From positions 1-64,000 of the forward strand of contig NZ_CABVGX010000030.1 of assembly GCF_902497625.1 (NCBI RefSeq): 64,000 nucleotides of DNA, read 5' to 3'. Within the stretch, counting starts at the first letter, position 1. Each line of letters starts with the position of its first letter. Positions 17,560 to 29,394 of the stretch are shown piece by piece. A program made the translations under genes and the position numbers. Source of the DNA: Pseudomonas fluorescens. GTDB lineage: Bacteria; Pseudomonadota; Gammaproteobacteria; Pseudomonadales; Pseudomonadaceae. The notes beneath the pieces are model-generated. The model had not been told where the DNA came from and did not search any database. It saw only the letters and a program-made list of their open reading frames with translations.

Positions 17560-19425
17560 CTAAGCGGTCTTCACCGATCGCAGGTATTGCACGAACAGGT
17601 CCGGTGTGACCGGTTTACTGAAGTAATAACCCTGCACTTCCTCGCATTGGCGGGCTTTAAGGAATTCCAGTTGCTCAAGGGTTTCCACGCCTTCGGCAAT
17701 GATGGTCAGGTTCAGACTGCGGCCCAGACTGATGATCGCGCTGACCAGTGCTGCGTCATTGCTGTCGCTGCTCAAACCACGGATGAATGACTGATCGATT
17801 TTCAACACATCAATCGGGAACCGACGCAGATAGCTGAGGCTGGAATAGCCGGTGCCAAAATCGTCAATGGCCAGGCGAACCCCCAATGCCTTGATCCGCT
17901 TCAACGTATCGACCGTAGCTTCGACGTTCTGCATCAGTACGCCTTCGGTGATTTCCAGCTCCAGACAGGTCGGATCCATTCCGGTTTGCTGGAGGATCTG
18001 TTCGATACCTTCAACAAAATCGCGCTGGCGAAAGTCGATCGCCGAGACGTTTACTGACATGCAGATCCGCGGTAGACCGGCCGCCAGCCAGGCACACGTT
18101 TGTCGACACGCCTGGGCCAACACCCAGCGGCTGAGCGGGACAATGAGCCCGCTGTCTTCGGCAACTCCGATAAAGTCCGAAGGGTAGACGTATCCCTGGT
18201 CAGGTTTTTCCCAGCGGATCAAGGCCTCGGCGCCTACCACCTGGCCGCTGCCAAGGTCCAGTTTTGGCTGGTAATGCAAGACAAATTCATTGCGCTCCAG
18301 CGCCAGCCGAATGCCGGTCTCGATGCTTTGCTGGTCGCGGGCACGCTGATTCATCTCTTCAATGAAGAAGCTGAACTCGTTTGGGCCGCTTTCCTTGACG
18401 TTACGCATCGCGGTTTCGGCTTTTTTGATCAGGTCGATAGCGTCCAGGCCATCGTCAGGGTAAATGCTGATGCCCAGGGAAGCAGTAACGCTCAAATCGT
18501 GGCCGGCAATGTGCTGCGGACGGCGGATGGACTTCAGCAGCTTTTCGGCAATGCCCTTGGTTTGCTGCGGATGGCGAATGTCGGCAAGGATCAACACGAA
18601 TTCGTCCGAGCCGTAACGAAACACCGAGTCTGACTCGCGCACGGTCGCAATCAGGTTTTGCCCGACCCGTTTGAGCATTTCGTCCCCGGCCGGATGCCCG
18701 AGGGCATTGTTGATACGTTTGAAGCGGTCGAGCCCGAGAAACATCACCGCCAGTTGCTTGTCATGCCGGCGCGACAGGGCCAGCGATTGATTCAGGCGAT
18801 CGCCGAGCAAAGTGCTGTTTGGCAGTTCGGTGAGCACGTCGTATTGCAACAGATGCGAAACCTTGAGCAGTTCGTGAACTCTGGCCTCGATGGTCTGCTC
18901 CAGGCTGAGCATCTTGCTGGCCGCGTCCTGGGCCATCTGCCATTTCCAGGTGAGGGCGCTGGCCATCTGGCGGATTTCCAGACTGTCGAAAGGCTTTTTC
19001 AACACCAGCAACTGGTCGCCGAACTCCAGCCGGTCAGCCATGGCTTCCCAGCTGTAGTCCGAATACGCCGTGCACAGGGCGATTTGCAGCTGCGGATCGA
19101 CTTTCCACAGCTGTTCGATCGTCTCCAGACCGTCCCAGCCCGGAGGCATGCGCATGTCGGTGAATACCAGCGAATAAGGTCTTCCCTCAGCCAGCGCGCG
19201 TTTCACCAACTGCAAGGCCTCCTGGCCCTGATAGGCGGAATCGAGTTCGAATGTCGGCCGTTGTGGCGGCAAGGTGCCAAACAGTGCCGCTTCGGTGTCT
19301 GCCAGAGATTGCTCGCCCTCGGGTGCCGGACTGAGGATTTTGCGAAAATCCAGATGTATGGAGGGTGTATCGTCGACGATCAGAATGCGCCGATTGGTCC
19401 GGGCCAGCGGTCTGCTCATCGACAT
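17560..19425 (-). CDS. Response regulator with GGDEF and EAL domains (c-di-GMP phosphodiesterase)
   Basis: 621 residues: receiver 12-160 (Asp18/19, phospho-acceptor Asp90 in FTDMRMPPGWDG, Lys143/144), a coiled linker 165-195, GGDEF-like domain 195-360 and EAL domain 365-615. The GGDEF signature reads GSDEF (272-276), so cyclase activity is doubtful. The EAL domain keeps EALIRW (400-405), VNVSAIDF, LEITE, IDDFGTGYSSL, KIDQSF and AEGVE, so phosphodiesterase activity is expected. It is the first gene of the peroxidase/kinase operon, and the kinase at 14736 is its probable partner. The likely output is phosphorylation-controlled c-di-GMP breakdown. Confidence 0.92.
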   Translation of the reverse strand: MSMSRPLARTNRRILIVDDTPSIHLDFRKILSPAPEGEQSLADTEAALFGTLPPQRPTFELDSAYQGQEALQLVKRALAEGRPYSLVFTDMRMPPGWDGLETIEQLWKVDPQLQIALCTAYSDYSWEAMADRLEFGDQLLVLKKPFDSLEIRQMASALTWKWQMAQDAASKMLSLEQTIEARVHELLKVSHLLQYDVLTELPNSTLLGDRLNQSLALSRRHDKQLAVMFLGLDRFKRINNALGHPAGDEMLKRVGQNLIATVRESDSVFRYGSDEFVLILADIRHPQQTKGIAEKLLKSIRRPQHIAGHDLSVTASLGISIYPDDGLDAIDLIKKAETAMRNVKESGPNEFSFFIEEMNQRARDQQSIETGIRLALERNEFVLHYQPKLDLGSGQVVGAEALIRWEKPDQGYVYPSDFIGVAEDSGLIVPLSRWVLAQACRQTCAWLAAGLPRICMSVNVSAIDFRQRDFVEGIEQILQQTGMDPTCLELEITEGVLMQNVEATVDTLKRIKALGVRLAIDDFGTGYSSLSYLRRFPIDVLKIDQSFIRGLSSDSNDAALVSAIISLGRSLNLTIIAEGVETLEQLEFLKARQCEEVQGYYFSKPVTPDLFVQYLRSVKTA

Positions 19426-19704
19426 CTGCCTGCAACGGCAGCGATTGGGTGCAAAGCATTCATGCGGGGCATCCTTTCCCTGATCACCTGGCCGAAGGGG
19501 AGATTATGGATCCGAGTCCATGGAGCATAGTCGCCCGGCTGCAACTTCGCGCAACTGAGTGCGACGAATCATTTCCCGGCCGTTGCAGACCGTCTTGCCT
19601 TGCCCGTGATGTCACGCCGGCGCCATTGACACAAACCTCATCCTGCCGTTTGATCGGAGTTCGCCGACGCGACCGCTTGCTCATTCATGCCAAAAGGACT
19701 CGCC

Positions 19705-20343
19705 ATGATTCCGCTTCAGGATCTGCTGATCTTCGCCGCCGCCGCACTGATCATGGTGCTCACGCCGGGGCCGAACATGATCTACCTGATCTCCCGTTCG
19801 ATCTGTCAGGGCCGCAGGGCCGGCGTGACGTCGCTGCTGGGTGTGGCTGCAGGTTTTTTTGTGCATTTGTTTGCCGCAGCCGCCGGGTTGACCGCAGTCT
19901 TTCTGGCAGTGCCGATGGCTTATGAAGTGCTCAAGTGGGCCGGCGCTTTGTACTTGTTGTGGCTGGCGTGGCAGGCGGTCAAACCGGGCGCCCGTTCGCC
20001 GTTTGAAGCGCAGCAATTGCCGGCGGACTCCTCGCGAAAACTGATCACGATGGGTTTCCTCACCAGTTCGTTGAACCCGAAAATCGCAATTTTTTATCTC
20101 TCGGTGTTTCCTCAGTTCATCACACCGGAACATGGTTCGGTGTTCGCCCAGAGCATTGTGCTGGGGCTGACGCAAATCAGCGTCAGTTTCAGCGTCAACC
20201 TGCTGATTGCGCTGTTCGCGGCGGGCATTGCTTCCTGGTTCGTCAGCAACCCAACGTGGCTGGCAGTGCAGCGCTACTTCATGGGGTTCGTGCTGGCTGC
20301 GCTGGCGGTGCGGCTGATGCTCGAGCAACGCAGGACGGCTTGA
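19705..20343 (+). CDS. LysE family amino acid exporter
   Basis: 212 residues with about six membrane helices, the usual size for LysE/RhtB exporters. The family signature MVLTPGPNMIYLISRS is near residues 17-32. Such proteins export amino acids such as lysine, threonine or homoserine lactone derivatives; the substrate here is unknown. The ATG at 19705 has AAAGGA upstream; an in-frame ATG at 19687 would add six residues. The stop at 20341-20343 lies two bases before the start of the GNAT gene at 20346, so the two form an operon. Confidence 0.88.
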   Translation: MIPLQDLLIFAAAALIMVLTPGPNMIYLISRSICQGRRAGVTSLLGVAAGFFVHLFAAAAGLTAVFLAVPMAYEVLKWAGALYLLWLAWQAVKPGARSPFEAQQLPADSSRKLITMGFLTSSLNPKIAIFYLSVFPQFITPEHGSVFAQSIVLGLTQISVSFSVNLLIALFAAGIASWFVSNPTWLAVQRYFMGFVLAALAVRLMLEQRRTA

Positions 20344-20345
20344 AA

Positions 20346-20843
20346 ATGTGGATCGAGCGATTGGATGTCAGCCATGCGCTGGATTATCGGGCACTGATGC
20401 TGGAAGCCTATGACTTGCATCCCCAGGCGTTCACTTCCAGCGTCCGCGAGCGCGCGGTGATGCCGCTGAGTTGGTGGGAATCGCGTCTCTCCAGGAAACT
20501 GGATGAGGTGCTCGGCGCGTTCGACGAGGAGGGGTTGACCGGTATAGTCGGTCTTGCGTTCGAACCCCGTGAAAAAGCCTGTCACAAGGTAACTCTGTTC
20601 GGCATGTACGTGTCCGCCAGAGCCCGTCAGCGTGGCCTGGGTGCTCAACTGGTGCAGGCGGCACTGGCTGAAGCGCAAAGCCATCCGAAGCTGAGGCTGA
20701 TCCAGCTGACCGTCACGGCCGGCAACGAGGCTGCGTTCAAGCTGTACCAGCGCTGCGGCTTTGTTCAATACGGTCTGGAGCCGATGGCCGTGCGGGTGGG
20801 CGAGGATTACTTCGACAAAATCCACATGTGGCGCGAGCTATGA
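20346..20843 (+). CDS. GNAT family N-acetyltransferase
   Basis: 165 residues. The acetyl-CoA-binding motif A is visible in VSARARQRGLGAQLVQAALA (about 94-113), and the C-terminal motif in AFKLYQRCGFVQYG (about 134-147). It would transfer an acetyl group from acetyl-CoA to an unknown amine. The ATG at 20346 follows the LysE-family stop by two bases, which makes a two-gene unit. It ends convergently with metR. Confidence 0.88.
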   Translation: MWIERLDVSHALDYRALMLEAYDLHPQAFTSSVRERAVMPLSWWESRLSRKLDEVLGAFDEEGLTGIVGLAFEPREKACHKVTLFGMYVSARARQRGLGAQLVQAALAEAQSHPKLRLIQLTVTAGNEAAFKLYQRCGFVQYGLEPMAVRVGEDYFDKIHMWREL

Positions 20844-20871
20844 AACCTCCACAGTGATCGATGTGGCGTGA

Positions 20872-21801
20872 TCAACGAACCGCGCTGACCCCGTCGAGCG
20901 TCGAGAAGGAAGTGTCCTTCGCCGTCAGCAGAAAATCACGCATGTAGGGTGCATCCAGCATGTCCGCGCGAATCCCCGCATACAGTGTCGCAAACAGACC
21001 TTTCTCCCCCAGCCGCTTGGCTTTCACGTACCCCCGTGAACTGTATTCATGCAGCGCCCAGTGCGGCATGCCGCACACGCCGCGTCCGCTGGCGACCAGT
21101 TGCATCATCATCACCGTCAGCTCCGAGGTGCGTACCTGCGCCGGTTCGATATCGGCCGGTTCGAGGAAACGGGTGAAGATATCCAGCCGATCGCGTTCCA
21201 CCGGATAAGTGATCAAGGTTTCGCTGAGCAGGTCTTCCGGGACGATGTAGGCCTTGCTGGCCAGCCGGTGCTGATTCGCCACGGCGAGCATCGCTTCATA
21301 AGTGAACAGCGGCACGTAGGTAATGCCCGCCAGTTCCTGCGGATCGGACGTCACCACCAGATCCAGATCGCCGCGGGCCAGGGCGGGCAGCGGTGCGAAC
21401 GCAAAGCCTGACGCCAGGTCCAGTTCGACTTCCGGCCAGGCATCGCGGAACTGATCGATGGTCGGCATCAGCCATTGAAAACAGCTGTGGCATTCGATAG
21501 CCATGTGCAACCGGCCTGCAGTGCCGCCAGCCAGCCGCGCAATGTCACGCTCGGCACCGCGAAGCAACGGCAGAGTCGCGTCGGCCAGTTGCAGCAGGCG
21601 CAAACCGGCGCTTGTGAATCGCACCGGTTTGGTCTTGCGCACGAAAAGCGGCATGCCCATGCGCTCTTCGAGTTCCTTGAACTGGTGCGACAGCGCCGAT
21701 TGCGTCAGGTGCAGGCGATCAGCCGCATCGACCAGGCTGTCGGCTTCGCGCAGGGCATGCAGGGTTTTCAGGTGACGAATTTCAAGCACCGGCGGCTCCA
21801 T
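20872..21801 (-). CDS. metR: LysR-type regulator MetR
   Basis: 309 residues. The N-terminal LysR helix-turn-helix reads ADRLHLTQSALSHQFKELEE, and the effector-binding domain fills the rest. The N terminus VLEIRHLKTLHALREADSLV and the position divergent from metE identify MetR, the activator of methionine genes that responds to homocysteine. The ATG at 21801 lies 108 bases from the metE start; a TGAG-N5-CTCA palindrome (21832-21844) in that gap is a candidate shared operator. Confidence 0.93.
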   Translation of the reverse strand: MEPPVLEIRHLKTLHALREADSLVDAADRLHLTQSALSHQFKELEERMGMPLFVRKTKPVRFTSAGLRLLQLADATLPLLRGAERDIARLAGGTAGRLHMAIECHSCFQWLMPTIDQFRDAWPEVELDLASGFAFAPLPALARGDLDLVVTSDPQELAGITYVPLFTYEAMLAVANQHRLASKAYIVPEDLLSETLITYPVERDRLDIFTRFLEPADIEPAQVRTSELTVMMMQLVASGRGVCGMPHWALHEYSSRGYVKAKRLGEKGLFATLYAGIRADMLDAPYMRDFLLTAKDTSFSTLDGVSAVR

Positions 21802-21831
21802 GAGGAAAACTTGTGATCAACACGAAAAGGT

Positions 21832-21844
21832 TGAGTTTGTCTCA
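21832..21844. promoter_or_regulatory. Candidate MetR operator (TGAG-N5-CTCA)
   Basis: TGAGTTTGTCTCA is a perfect interrupted palindrome with the T-N11-A form of LysR-type sites. It sits 31 bases before metR and 66 bases before metE, similar in form to the enterobacterial TGAA-N5-TTCA MetR box. Binding itself is inferred. Confidence 0.55.
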
Positions 21845-21909
21845 TGTTGCTGTGGCTGTCGACAATGGCGCCATGTTTTACAACATCTTTTACGGAGAGC
21901 AATTTCAAC

Positions 21910-24231
21910 ATGGCCCTGGCACACACACTTGGTTTTCCACGGATTGGCGCAGACCGCGAACTGAAAAAAGCCCTCGAAGCCTACTGGAAGCGTGATCTCG
22001 ATCAGGACGCATTGAAGAGCGTCGGCCGCCAATTGCGCGCGAGCCATTGGCAATTGCAAAAAGACGCCGGCATCGATTTGTTGTCCGTCGGTGACTTCGC
22101 CTGGTACGACCATGTGCTGACCCACTCGCTGATGTTGGGTGTCGTCCCGAAACGCTTCGCCAAGACCGCTGAAAATGGCCTGCCGACCCTTGATACCTTG
22201 TTTGCCATGGCGCGGGGCGCTACCACGGCCTGTTGCGGCGCTGAACATGACAATGTCCAGAACGCCCAAGAACTGACCAAGTGGTTCGACACCAACTATC
22301 ACTACCTGGTCCCGGAATTCAGCGCCCAGCAGTCGTTCACGCTGAGCTGGGAGCAACTGTTTGATGAAGTCGACGAAGCCAAGGCGCTGGGTCACTCCGT
22401 CAAACCGGTGATCATCGGCCCGCTGACCTATCTGTGGCTGGGCAAGGTCAAATCCAACGTCCATCCCGACGGCTTCGATAAGCTCGATCTGCTGGAACGT
22501 TTGCTGCCGGTCTATAACGAAATCCTCGTGCGCCTCGCCGGGCAAGGTGTGGAGTGGGTGCAGATCGACGAACCGATCCTGACGCTCGACTTGCCGCAAG
22601 CCTGGAAAAGCGCCTTCGAGCGCGCTTATCACATCCTGCAATATTCGCCGTTGAAGAAACTCGTGGCCACGTACTTCAGCGGTCTGGAAGACAACCTCGG
22701 GCTGGCGGTCAGCCTGCCGGTGCAAGGCTTGCACATCGACGCCGTGCGCGCCCCGGAGCAGCTTGGGCAGGTGCTGGATCGACTGCCGACTTACAAAATT
22801 CTCTCGGTCGGCCTGGTCAACGGGCGCAACGTCTGGCGCTGCGAACTGGAGCAGGCGCTGGAACAACTGCGACCGGCGCAGGAGCGCTTCGGCGACAACC
22901 TGTGGGTCAGCAGTTCCTGTTCGCTGCTACACAGCCCGGTGGACCTCGAGCGCGAGAACAAGCTAGACCCGGAACTGAAAAGCTGGCTGGCTTTTGCTGT
23001 GCAGAAGTGTGGCGAAATCGCAGTGTTGCGTGATGCCCTCAACGATCCGCACGCGCCAAATGTGCATGCAGCCCTGGCGCAAAGTCGTGCGGTCAAGCTC
23101 AGCCGCGCAGCGTCGCCGCGTATTCATAAAGCCGCTGTTCAGGCGCGGTTGCAAGCTATCAGCGCCGCTGACAGTCAGCGGCCTTCGCCATTTGCCAAAC
23201 GTCTCGAGCGCCAGCGTGAGCGTTTGCAGTTGCCGGCATTTCCCACGACCACCATCGGCTCATTCCCGCAAACCTCTGCGATCCGCCTGGCTCGTCAGGC
23301 GTTCAAGCAAGGCAAGCTCTCGGCCAACGATTACACTGACGCCATGCACAGCGAAATCCGCCATGCCGTTCAGGTGCAGGAACGCCTGGGCCTGGACGTG
23401 CTGGTGCACGGTGAAGCCGAACGCAATGACATGGTCGAGTACTTCGCCGAACAACTGGATGGCTATTTGTTCACCCGCTTCGGCTGGGTTCAAAGTTACG
23501 GTTCGCGGTGCGTGAAGCCGGCAATCATTTACGGCGACCTGAGCCGTCCTAAAGCCATGACGGTCGACTGGATCACCTATGCGCAAAGCCTCACCGACAA
23601 AGTCATGAAAGGCATGCTCACCGGGCCGGTGACCATGTTGATGTGGTCGTTTTCGCGTGAGGATGTTTCGCGCAAGGTCCAGGCGCAGCAATTGGCCTTG
23701 GCCCTGCGCGACGAAGTAACGGATCTGGAAGCGGCCGGCATCAAAATCGTGCAGATCGATGAAGCCGCGTTCCGTGAAGGTCTGCCACTTCGGCGCGGAC
23801 AATGGCAGGAATATCTGGATTGGGCGGTCGAGGCCTTCCGCTTGAGCGCCTCCGGAGTACGCGACGAGACCCAGATCCATACCCACATGTGTTATAGCGA
23901 ATTTAATGACGTGATTGAGTCGATCGCGGCGATGGACGCGGATGTGATCACCATCGAAACTTCACGCTCGGACATGGAACTGTTGCAGGCGTTCGAAGCG
24001 TTCGACTACCCGAACGATATCGGTCCGGGGGTGTACGACATCCATTCGCCACGGGTCCCGGACACAGCGGAGATGGTCAAGTTGATCAGCAAAGCGGTGC
24101 AGCGGATTCCGGCCGAACGCCTGTGGGTCAATCCTGATTGCGGACTGAAGACCCGGGCGTGGCCGGAGACAGAGGCGGCGCTGGTGAACATGGTGGCGGC
24201 GGCGCGGCAGTTGCGTAGTCAGTTGGCGTGA
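21910..24231 (+). CDS. metE: Cobalamin-independent methionine synthase MetE
   Basis: 773 residues, the normal MetE length, made of two related TIM barrels. It methylates homocysteine using 5-methyltetrahydropteroyl-triglutamate. The N terminus [16 protein letters not shown] is typical. The C-terminal half has the zinc-binding pattern HTHMCYSEF and [10 protein letters not shown]. The ATG at 21910 has GGAGAG ten bases upstream; earlier in-frame starts add unrelated residues. It is divergent from metR, so homocysteine-responsive activation is expected. Confidence 0.97.
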   Translation: MALAHTLGFPRIGADRELKKALEAYWKRDLDQDALKSVGRQLRASHWQLQKDAGIDLLSVGDFAWYDHVLTHSLMLGVVPKRFAKTAENGLPTLDTLFAMARGATTACCGAEHDNVQNAQELTKWFDTNYHYLVPEFSAQQSFTLSWEQLFDEVDEAKALGHSVKPVIIGPLTYLWLGKVKSNVHPDGFDKLDLLERLLPVYNEILVRLAGQGVEWVQIDEPILTLDLPQAWKSAFERAYHILQYSPLKKLVATYFSGLEDNLGLAVSLPVQGLHIDAVRAPEQLGQVLDRLPTYKILSVGLVNGRNVWRCELEQALEQLRPAQERFGDNLWVSSSCSLLHSPVDLERENKLDPELKSWLAFAVQKCGEIAVLRDALNDPHAPNVHAALAQSRAVKLSRAASPRIHKAAVQARLQAISAADSQRPSPFAKRLERQRERLQLPAFPTTTIGSFPQTSAIRLARQAFKQGKLSANDYTDAMHSEIRHAVQVQERLGLDVLVHGEAERNDMVEYFAEQLDGYLFTRFGWVQSYGSRCVKPAIIYGDLSRPKAMTVDWITYAQSLTDKVMKGMLTGPVTMLMWSFSREDVSRKVQAQQLALALRDEVTDLEAAGIKIVQIDEAAFREGLPLRRGQWQEYLDWAVEAFRLSASGVRDETQIHTHMCYSEFNDVIESIAAMDADVITIETSRSDMELLQAFEAFDYPNDIGPGVYDIHSPRVPDTAEMVKLISKAVQRIPAERLWVNPDCGLKTRAWPETEAALVNMVAAARQLRSQLA

Positions 24232-24729
24232 ATTCAACCAAGGGAGCAGTTTGTCGCCGCTCCCTTGGAACCTCAAAGGGGGCTCGAAGTGCGCAAATAC
24301 GGTTGAGTGTCTGCCGATGTCTGCATAAGGCAGGTCGGGGTTCTCGCACCTGCGGAGAGGCGGCGACCAGTTGCTTCATATCCCGGCTGCTGTCGCGCAG
24401 CCGGGTCGAGGCTATGGAGATCAGGCTGTCGTCGTAAAAAGGCGGCAAGCTTGCGTCGGAAGGCGCAAGGGTGGTCGGGGTAAACGCGAGGTCAAGGTAA
24501 CTTTTGTCGATCATGGGTAACGTGGCTCATGAGGGAGCGGGAAGTCCGCTCCATGCCTGGGCCAATCAAGAGAAATTGCCGCGCGCAATGGCGATACCTA
24601 GTTATCGGGACGACGATAATCGTACCGCTCGGCTTTCTTCATCAAACTGTCATGCAACTGTGGCAGCGCGCTTGAGCAAAATTCATCAGACTCGCGCTCT
24701 ACTGGGGTTCTGCGTTTCGGTGTTTTTTC
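24232..24729. other. 500-base intergenic region after metE
   Basis: It begins with a 10-bp perfect hairpin CCAAGGGAGC/GCTCCCTTGG (24238-24268) with no T-run, probably the metE transcript end. On the minus strand an open frame runs from 24514 into metE; its first 95 residues (MIDKSYLDLAFTPTT…) are not obviously random, but it has no ribosome site or recognised domain. From about 24600 to 24729 the DNA is AT-richer and should hold the promoter of the hydrolase gene. Confidence 0.6.
24238..24268 (+). terminator. Hairpin at the 3' end of metE
   Basis: A stem of ten perfect pairs, CCAAGGGAGC with GCTCCCTTGG, encloses an 11-base loop and starts about seven bases after the metE stop codon. It lacks a T-run on either strand, so it may stabilise the 3' end rather than terminate by itself. 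Confidence 0.5.
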
Positions 24730-25764
24730 ATGCGTGCTTTGTTTTTATCAACGGCCATATTTGTGGTCGCGTTGTTTTTCGGCGTGCCGTCCTTTGCGGC
24801 TTCGCGATGTGATGTCGATGTTCCCACTGAAAGGGTCGATCTGGCGCAGGTAAGTCTGGCGTATCAGAGCATCGGCCGTGCGTCGGATCCAGCGCTGTTG
24901 TTGGTGATGGGCCTCGGCGGGCAGTTGATTCACTGGCCGGATGAGGTAGTGGTCGCGCTGTGTCAGCAAGGTTTTCGGGTCATTCGTTACGACAATCGCG
25001 ATGTCGGCCTGTCCACGTGGCGGACCTCACCGGTGGACGCCAACCTGACCTTCGAAGTGTTGCGCTACAAGCTCGGTTTGCCCGTCGCGGCGCCGTACAC
25101 GCTGACCGACATGGCCGGTGATGCCTTCGGTTTGATGGACGCGTTGCGCGTCGAGCAATTCCACGTGCTGGGCGCGAGCATGGGCGGCATGATCGCCCAG
25201 CACATGGCCGCCATGGCGCCAGCGCGGGTCGAGAGCCTGACGCTGATCATGACCACGTCCGGTGCCGAAGGGCTACCGGCGCCGACCGCGGCATTGGTGC
25301 AATTGCTATCACGCCGCAGTGCGCCGAATCGCGAAGTGGCCCTTGAGCAGCAGGCGGATTTGCTCGCGGCACTGGGCAGCCCGACGATCAGCGATGACCG
25401 GCAGGCGTTGCTGCAGCAAGCGGCTCAATCCTATGACCGGGCGTTCAATCCGGAGGGCGTGAAGCGCCAGATCATGGCGATTCTCGCCGAGCGGAGCAGG
25501 GTGGCGCTGCTCAATCAGCTACGCGTGCCGACCCTGGTCGTGCATGGCACGGCAGATCCTTTGTTACCGGTGATGCACGGCGTTCATCTGGCGGCGCACA
25601 TCCGTGGCAGTCAGTTGAAATTGATTCCTGGACTGGCCCATCGTTTTCAGGAGGCATTCAAGGTGCCATTGCTTGCGGCGGTGTTGCCGTATCTGCAAGC
25701 GCATCGCGAGGACACGTCGCACTGGGCGCAGATTGATCCCGTGCCGGAGCGCAACCTTCTGTAG
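24730..25764 (+). CDS. Exported alpha/beta hydrolase
   Basis: 344 residues. A signal peptide (about 1-24, ending FAAS) precedes an alpha/beta hydrolase domain. The nucleophile elbow GASMGG places Ser150. A later HGTADPLLP supplies the acid, and GLAHRF the likely catalytic histidine. The oxyanion region [12 protein letters not shown] is typical of aclacinomycin methylesterase or lipase-like members. The substrate is unknown; it would act in the periplasm. The gene stands alone and ends 13 bases before the convergent glpM-like gene. Confidence 0.88.
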   Translation: MRALFLSTAIFVVALFFGVPSFAASRCDVDVPTERVDLAQVSLAYQSIGRASDPALLLVMGLGGQLIHWPDEVVVALCQQGFRVIRYDNRDVGLSTWRTSPVDANLTFEVLRYKLGLPVAAPYTLTDMAGDAFGLMDALRVEQFHVLGASMGGMIAQHMAAMAPARVESLTLIMTTSGAEGLPAPTAALVQLLSRRSAPNREVALEQQADLLAALGSPTISDDRQALLQQAAQSYDRAFNPEGVKRQIMAILAERSRVALLNQLRVPTLVVHGTADPLLPVMHGVHLAAHIRGSQLKLIPGLAHRFQEAFKVPLLAAVLPYLQAHREDTSHWAQIDPVPERNLL

Positions 25765-25777
25765 ACGCAGATTTTTC

Positions 25778-26115
25778 TCAGCCGTGAATTCGAATCCAGA
25801 TCGATACCAGCGCCGTTGCTGCAATCAGCCAAGCTACGGCCGCTACCGCGAGCGACGCCTCCAGGCGCATTCGGTCAACCATCACGTACAACGTCACCAG
25901 GTAGATGAAATACGGAATGATCGACCACATGCCGAACACAATGGTGGTCTTCAGATCCTCCAGCGAGCGCCCCTTGCCGACGATGTAATGCGCAATCAGC
26001 GCAAAGGTCGGAAACAGCGGCACCAGCCCGGCGATGTAATAGTTTCTGGTCTTGGCCAGTGCGGCGAGGATCACAACCACCGCCGCGCCGAGGAGTGCTT
26101 TGAACATCAGGTCCA

Positions 26116-26116
<1 letters not shown>
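25778..26116 (-). CDS. glpM: GlpM family membrane protein
   Basis: 112 residues with four hydrophobic segments. The FKALLGAAVVV start and LVPLFPTFALIAHYIVG core match the GlpM family, small inner-membrane proteins linked in P. aeruginosa to alginate production. There glpM lies beside glpD (from memory); here it is separated from glpD by the aau/aat genes and overlaps the aauR stop by one base (TGATG), so it is probably translated from the aauSR transcript. ATG at 26107 is an alternative start that matches the usual family N terminus. Confidence 0.85.
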
Positions 26117-27440
<1,324 letters not shown>

Positions 27441-27444
<4 letters not shown>

Positions 27445-29345
27445 ATTGGCTCGGCGGGAGAAAGGCTTACCAACGGTAAACTGAGAACGAAAGTGGTACC
27501 GCCGCTGGACGGATGCTCGACACCCAAATGCCCACCTGTGGCAGCGGCAAGGCTGGCGGAAAGCGTCAGGCCGAGGCCCAGACCCTGTTCGCCGGGTTTG
27601 GTAGTAAAGAACGGTTCGAACAGGTGCTTGCGCGCTTCGGCATCAATGCCATGGCCGTTGTCGCGTACGCTCAGGCGATACTTGTCATTGAGCATGTCGC
27701 CTTCCAGCCACAGCTCTGGCATTGCCTGCGCCTGCATCGCATCCAGCGCGTTACCGATCAGGTTGACCAGAATCTGCTCCAGCCGTGTCTGGTCGATCTG
27801 TACCTGGACGTCGGTGAAATTGCGATGCACTTGCAAGTGCGCGATTTCGATACGACTGCCCAGCAGTTGCACCGCCGCTTCAACGGCTTTGCCGAGGCTG
27901 GCCTGACCTTTGTCATCGCCGCGGCGGGCAAAGGAGCGCAGGCTGGCGGTAATCCGGCCCATGCGGTCGATCAATTCATTGATGGTTCTAAGGTTGGTGC
28001 TGGCGACGTCCAGCTGACCGCGTTCGAGAAAGCGCACGGTGTTGCCGGACAAGGTCCGCAGCGCCGCCAGCGGCTGGTTCAGTTCGTGGGCGATGCTGGT
28101 GGACATCTGCCCGATGGCCGCGAGTTTACCGGCCTGCACCAGTTCATCCTGAGCTCGGCGCAAGGTCTCTTCCGCCTGCCGCCGCTCACGGATCTGGCTC
28201 TTGAGCCGATCGTTGCTGGCGCGTAGATCGCTGGTGCGTTCGGTAATCCGACGCTCCAGTTGATTGTTGGCTTGCTGCAAGGCTTCCCGGGCAGCGAGGC
28301 GGGTGGCGATGACCTTGCGGCGTTCATTCCAGGCAATCAGCAGGAAGGCCACCAGGGCAAACGCGACCGCCACCAGAATGCCTTGATTGATCGCCTCACG
28401 GCGCAGGTCCTGCAACGGCGTGAGCAGGGTGAAATTCCACGGCGTGTCACTCAGCGGGCGGGTTTGCGAGAGGTAGCTGATGTCTTCCACCTCGGATTCC
28501 ACTTCACTGTTGGCGGGGAAAGTCAGTTTCTCTACGCCTTCGGCAAGTTTCTCCCGGGCAAGCGGCTGCAATTCGTTCAGCGGAAACCAGTAGTACTGAA
28601 GGCTTCGCGCCAGTTTTTCCTTGGTTTCGTCGCTCAGCGGGATGACTGACTTGAGGCGTCGCGCCGGGTCGCTGGAGAGAATGATGATGCCGTTTTCGTC
28701 GCTGACAAAGGCTTCCAGGCGTGCACGCTGCCAACGTTCTTCCATGGCTTCCAGGCGCACCTTGACCACGGCGACGCCAATGATCTTGCCTTGTTCCTCC
28801 AGGCCGTGGGCGAGGTAGTAACCGGGCTCGCCGTTGGTGCTGCCGATGCCATAAAAGCGTCCCGGTTGACCGCGCACGGCGTCCTGGAAATAAGCACGAA
28901 AGGACAGGTCTTCACCAAGATAGCTGTCGAAATCACGCCAGTTGCTGCTGGCCATGACACGCCCGGTGGTGTCCATCACGTAAATGGCCCGGCTGCGGCT
29001 GCGCCGATTGAGGCCTTCGAGGTATTCATTGACCGTTTGCCGGTTCGCCGCAGAAGGCTCGGCCAACAAGTCGGAAACACTGGATTCGAGTTCCAGCAGG
29101 CTGGGCAGGTAAGTGTATTTGCTGATCTCGCTTTCCACGGCGCGAGCATGCAGTTCGAGCTGTCGCTGGCCGTTTTCGCTGAGACTGCGAATGCCGTAAT
29201 GTTCACTGACCCAATAGCCGACGTAGCCCAATCCGATCATCAGGGCGATGACCAGCGGCGGCAGGAACAGATGACGGATCAGACGGGGTTTCACGGCGAG
29301 TGATGGCGGCGCGGCGCGATAAAGAGTGGGGTCGCATTTCATCAC
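27441..29345 (-). CDS. aauS: DctB-type sensor histidine kinase AauS
   Basis: 634 residues. TM1 spans about 23-45, then a large periplasmic double-Cache-like domain (50-315), TM2 about 320-342 and a coiled coil. The phospho-acceptor is in SIAHELNQPLAAL. The ATPase motifs are NLIGNALDAM, DNGHGI, PFFTTKPGEQGLGLGL. It senses acidic amino acids (family knowledge for AauS) and phosphorylates AauR, whose gene overlaps its end by four bases. A MKCD start at 29342 is nearly equivalent. A REPIN separates it from aatP. Confidence 0.9.
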
Positions 29346-29394
29346 AGATGCCTTGGGTCAACCACAACACTTACTTGGAGCACCACCAGCGGTC

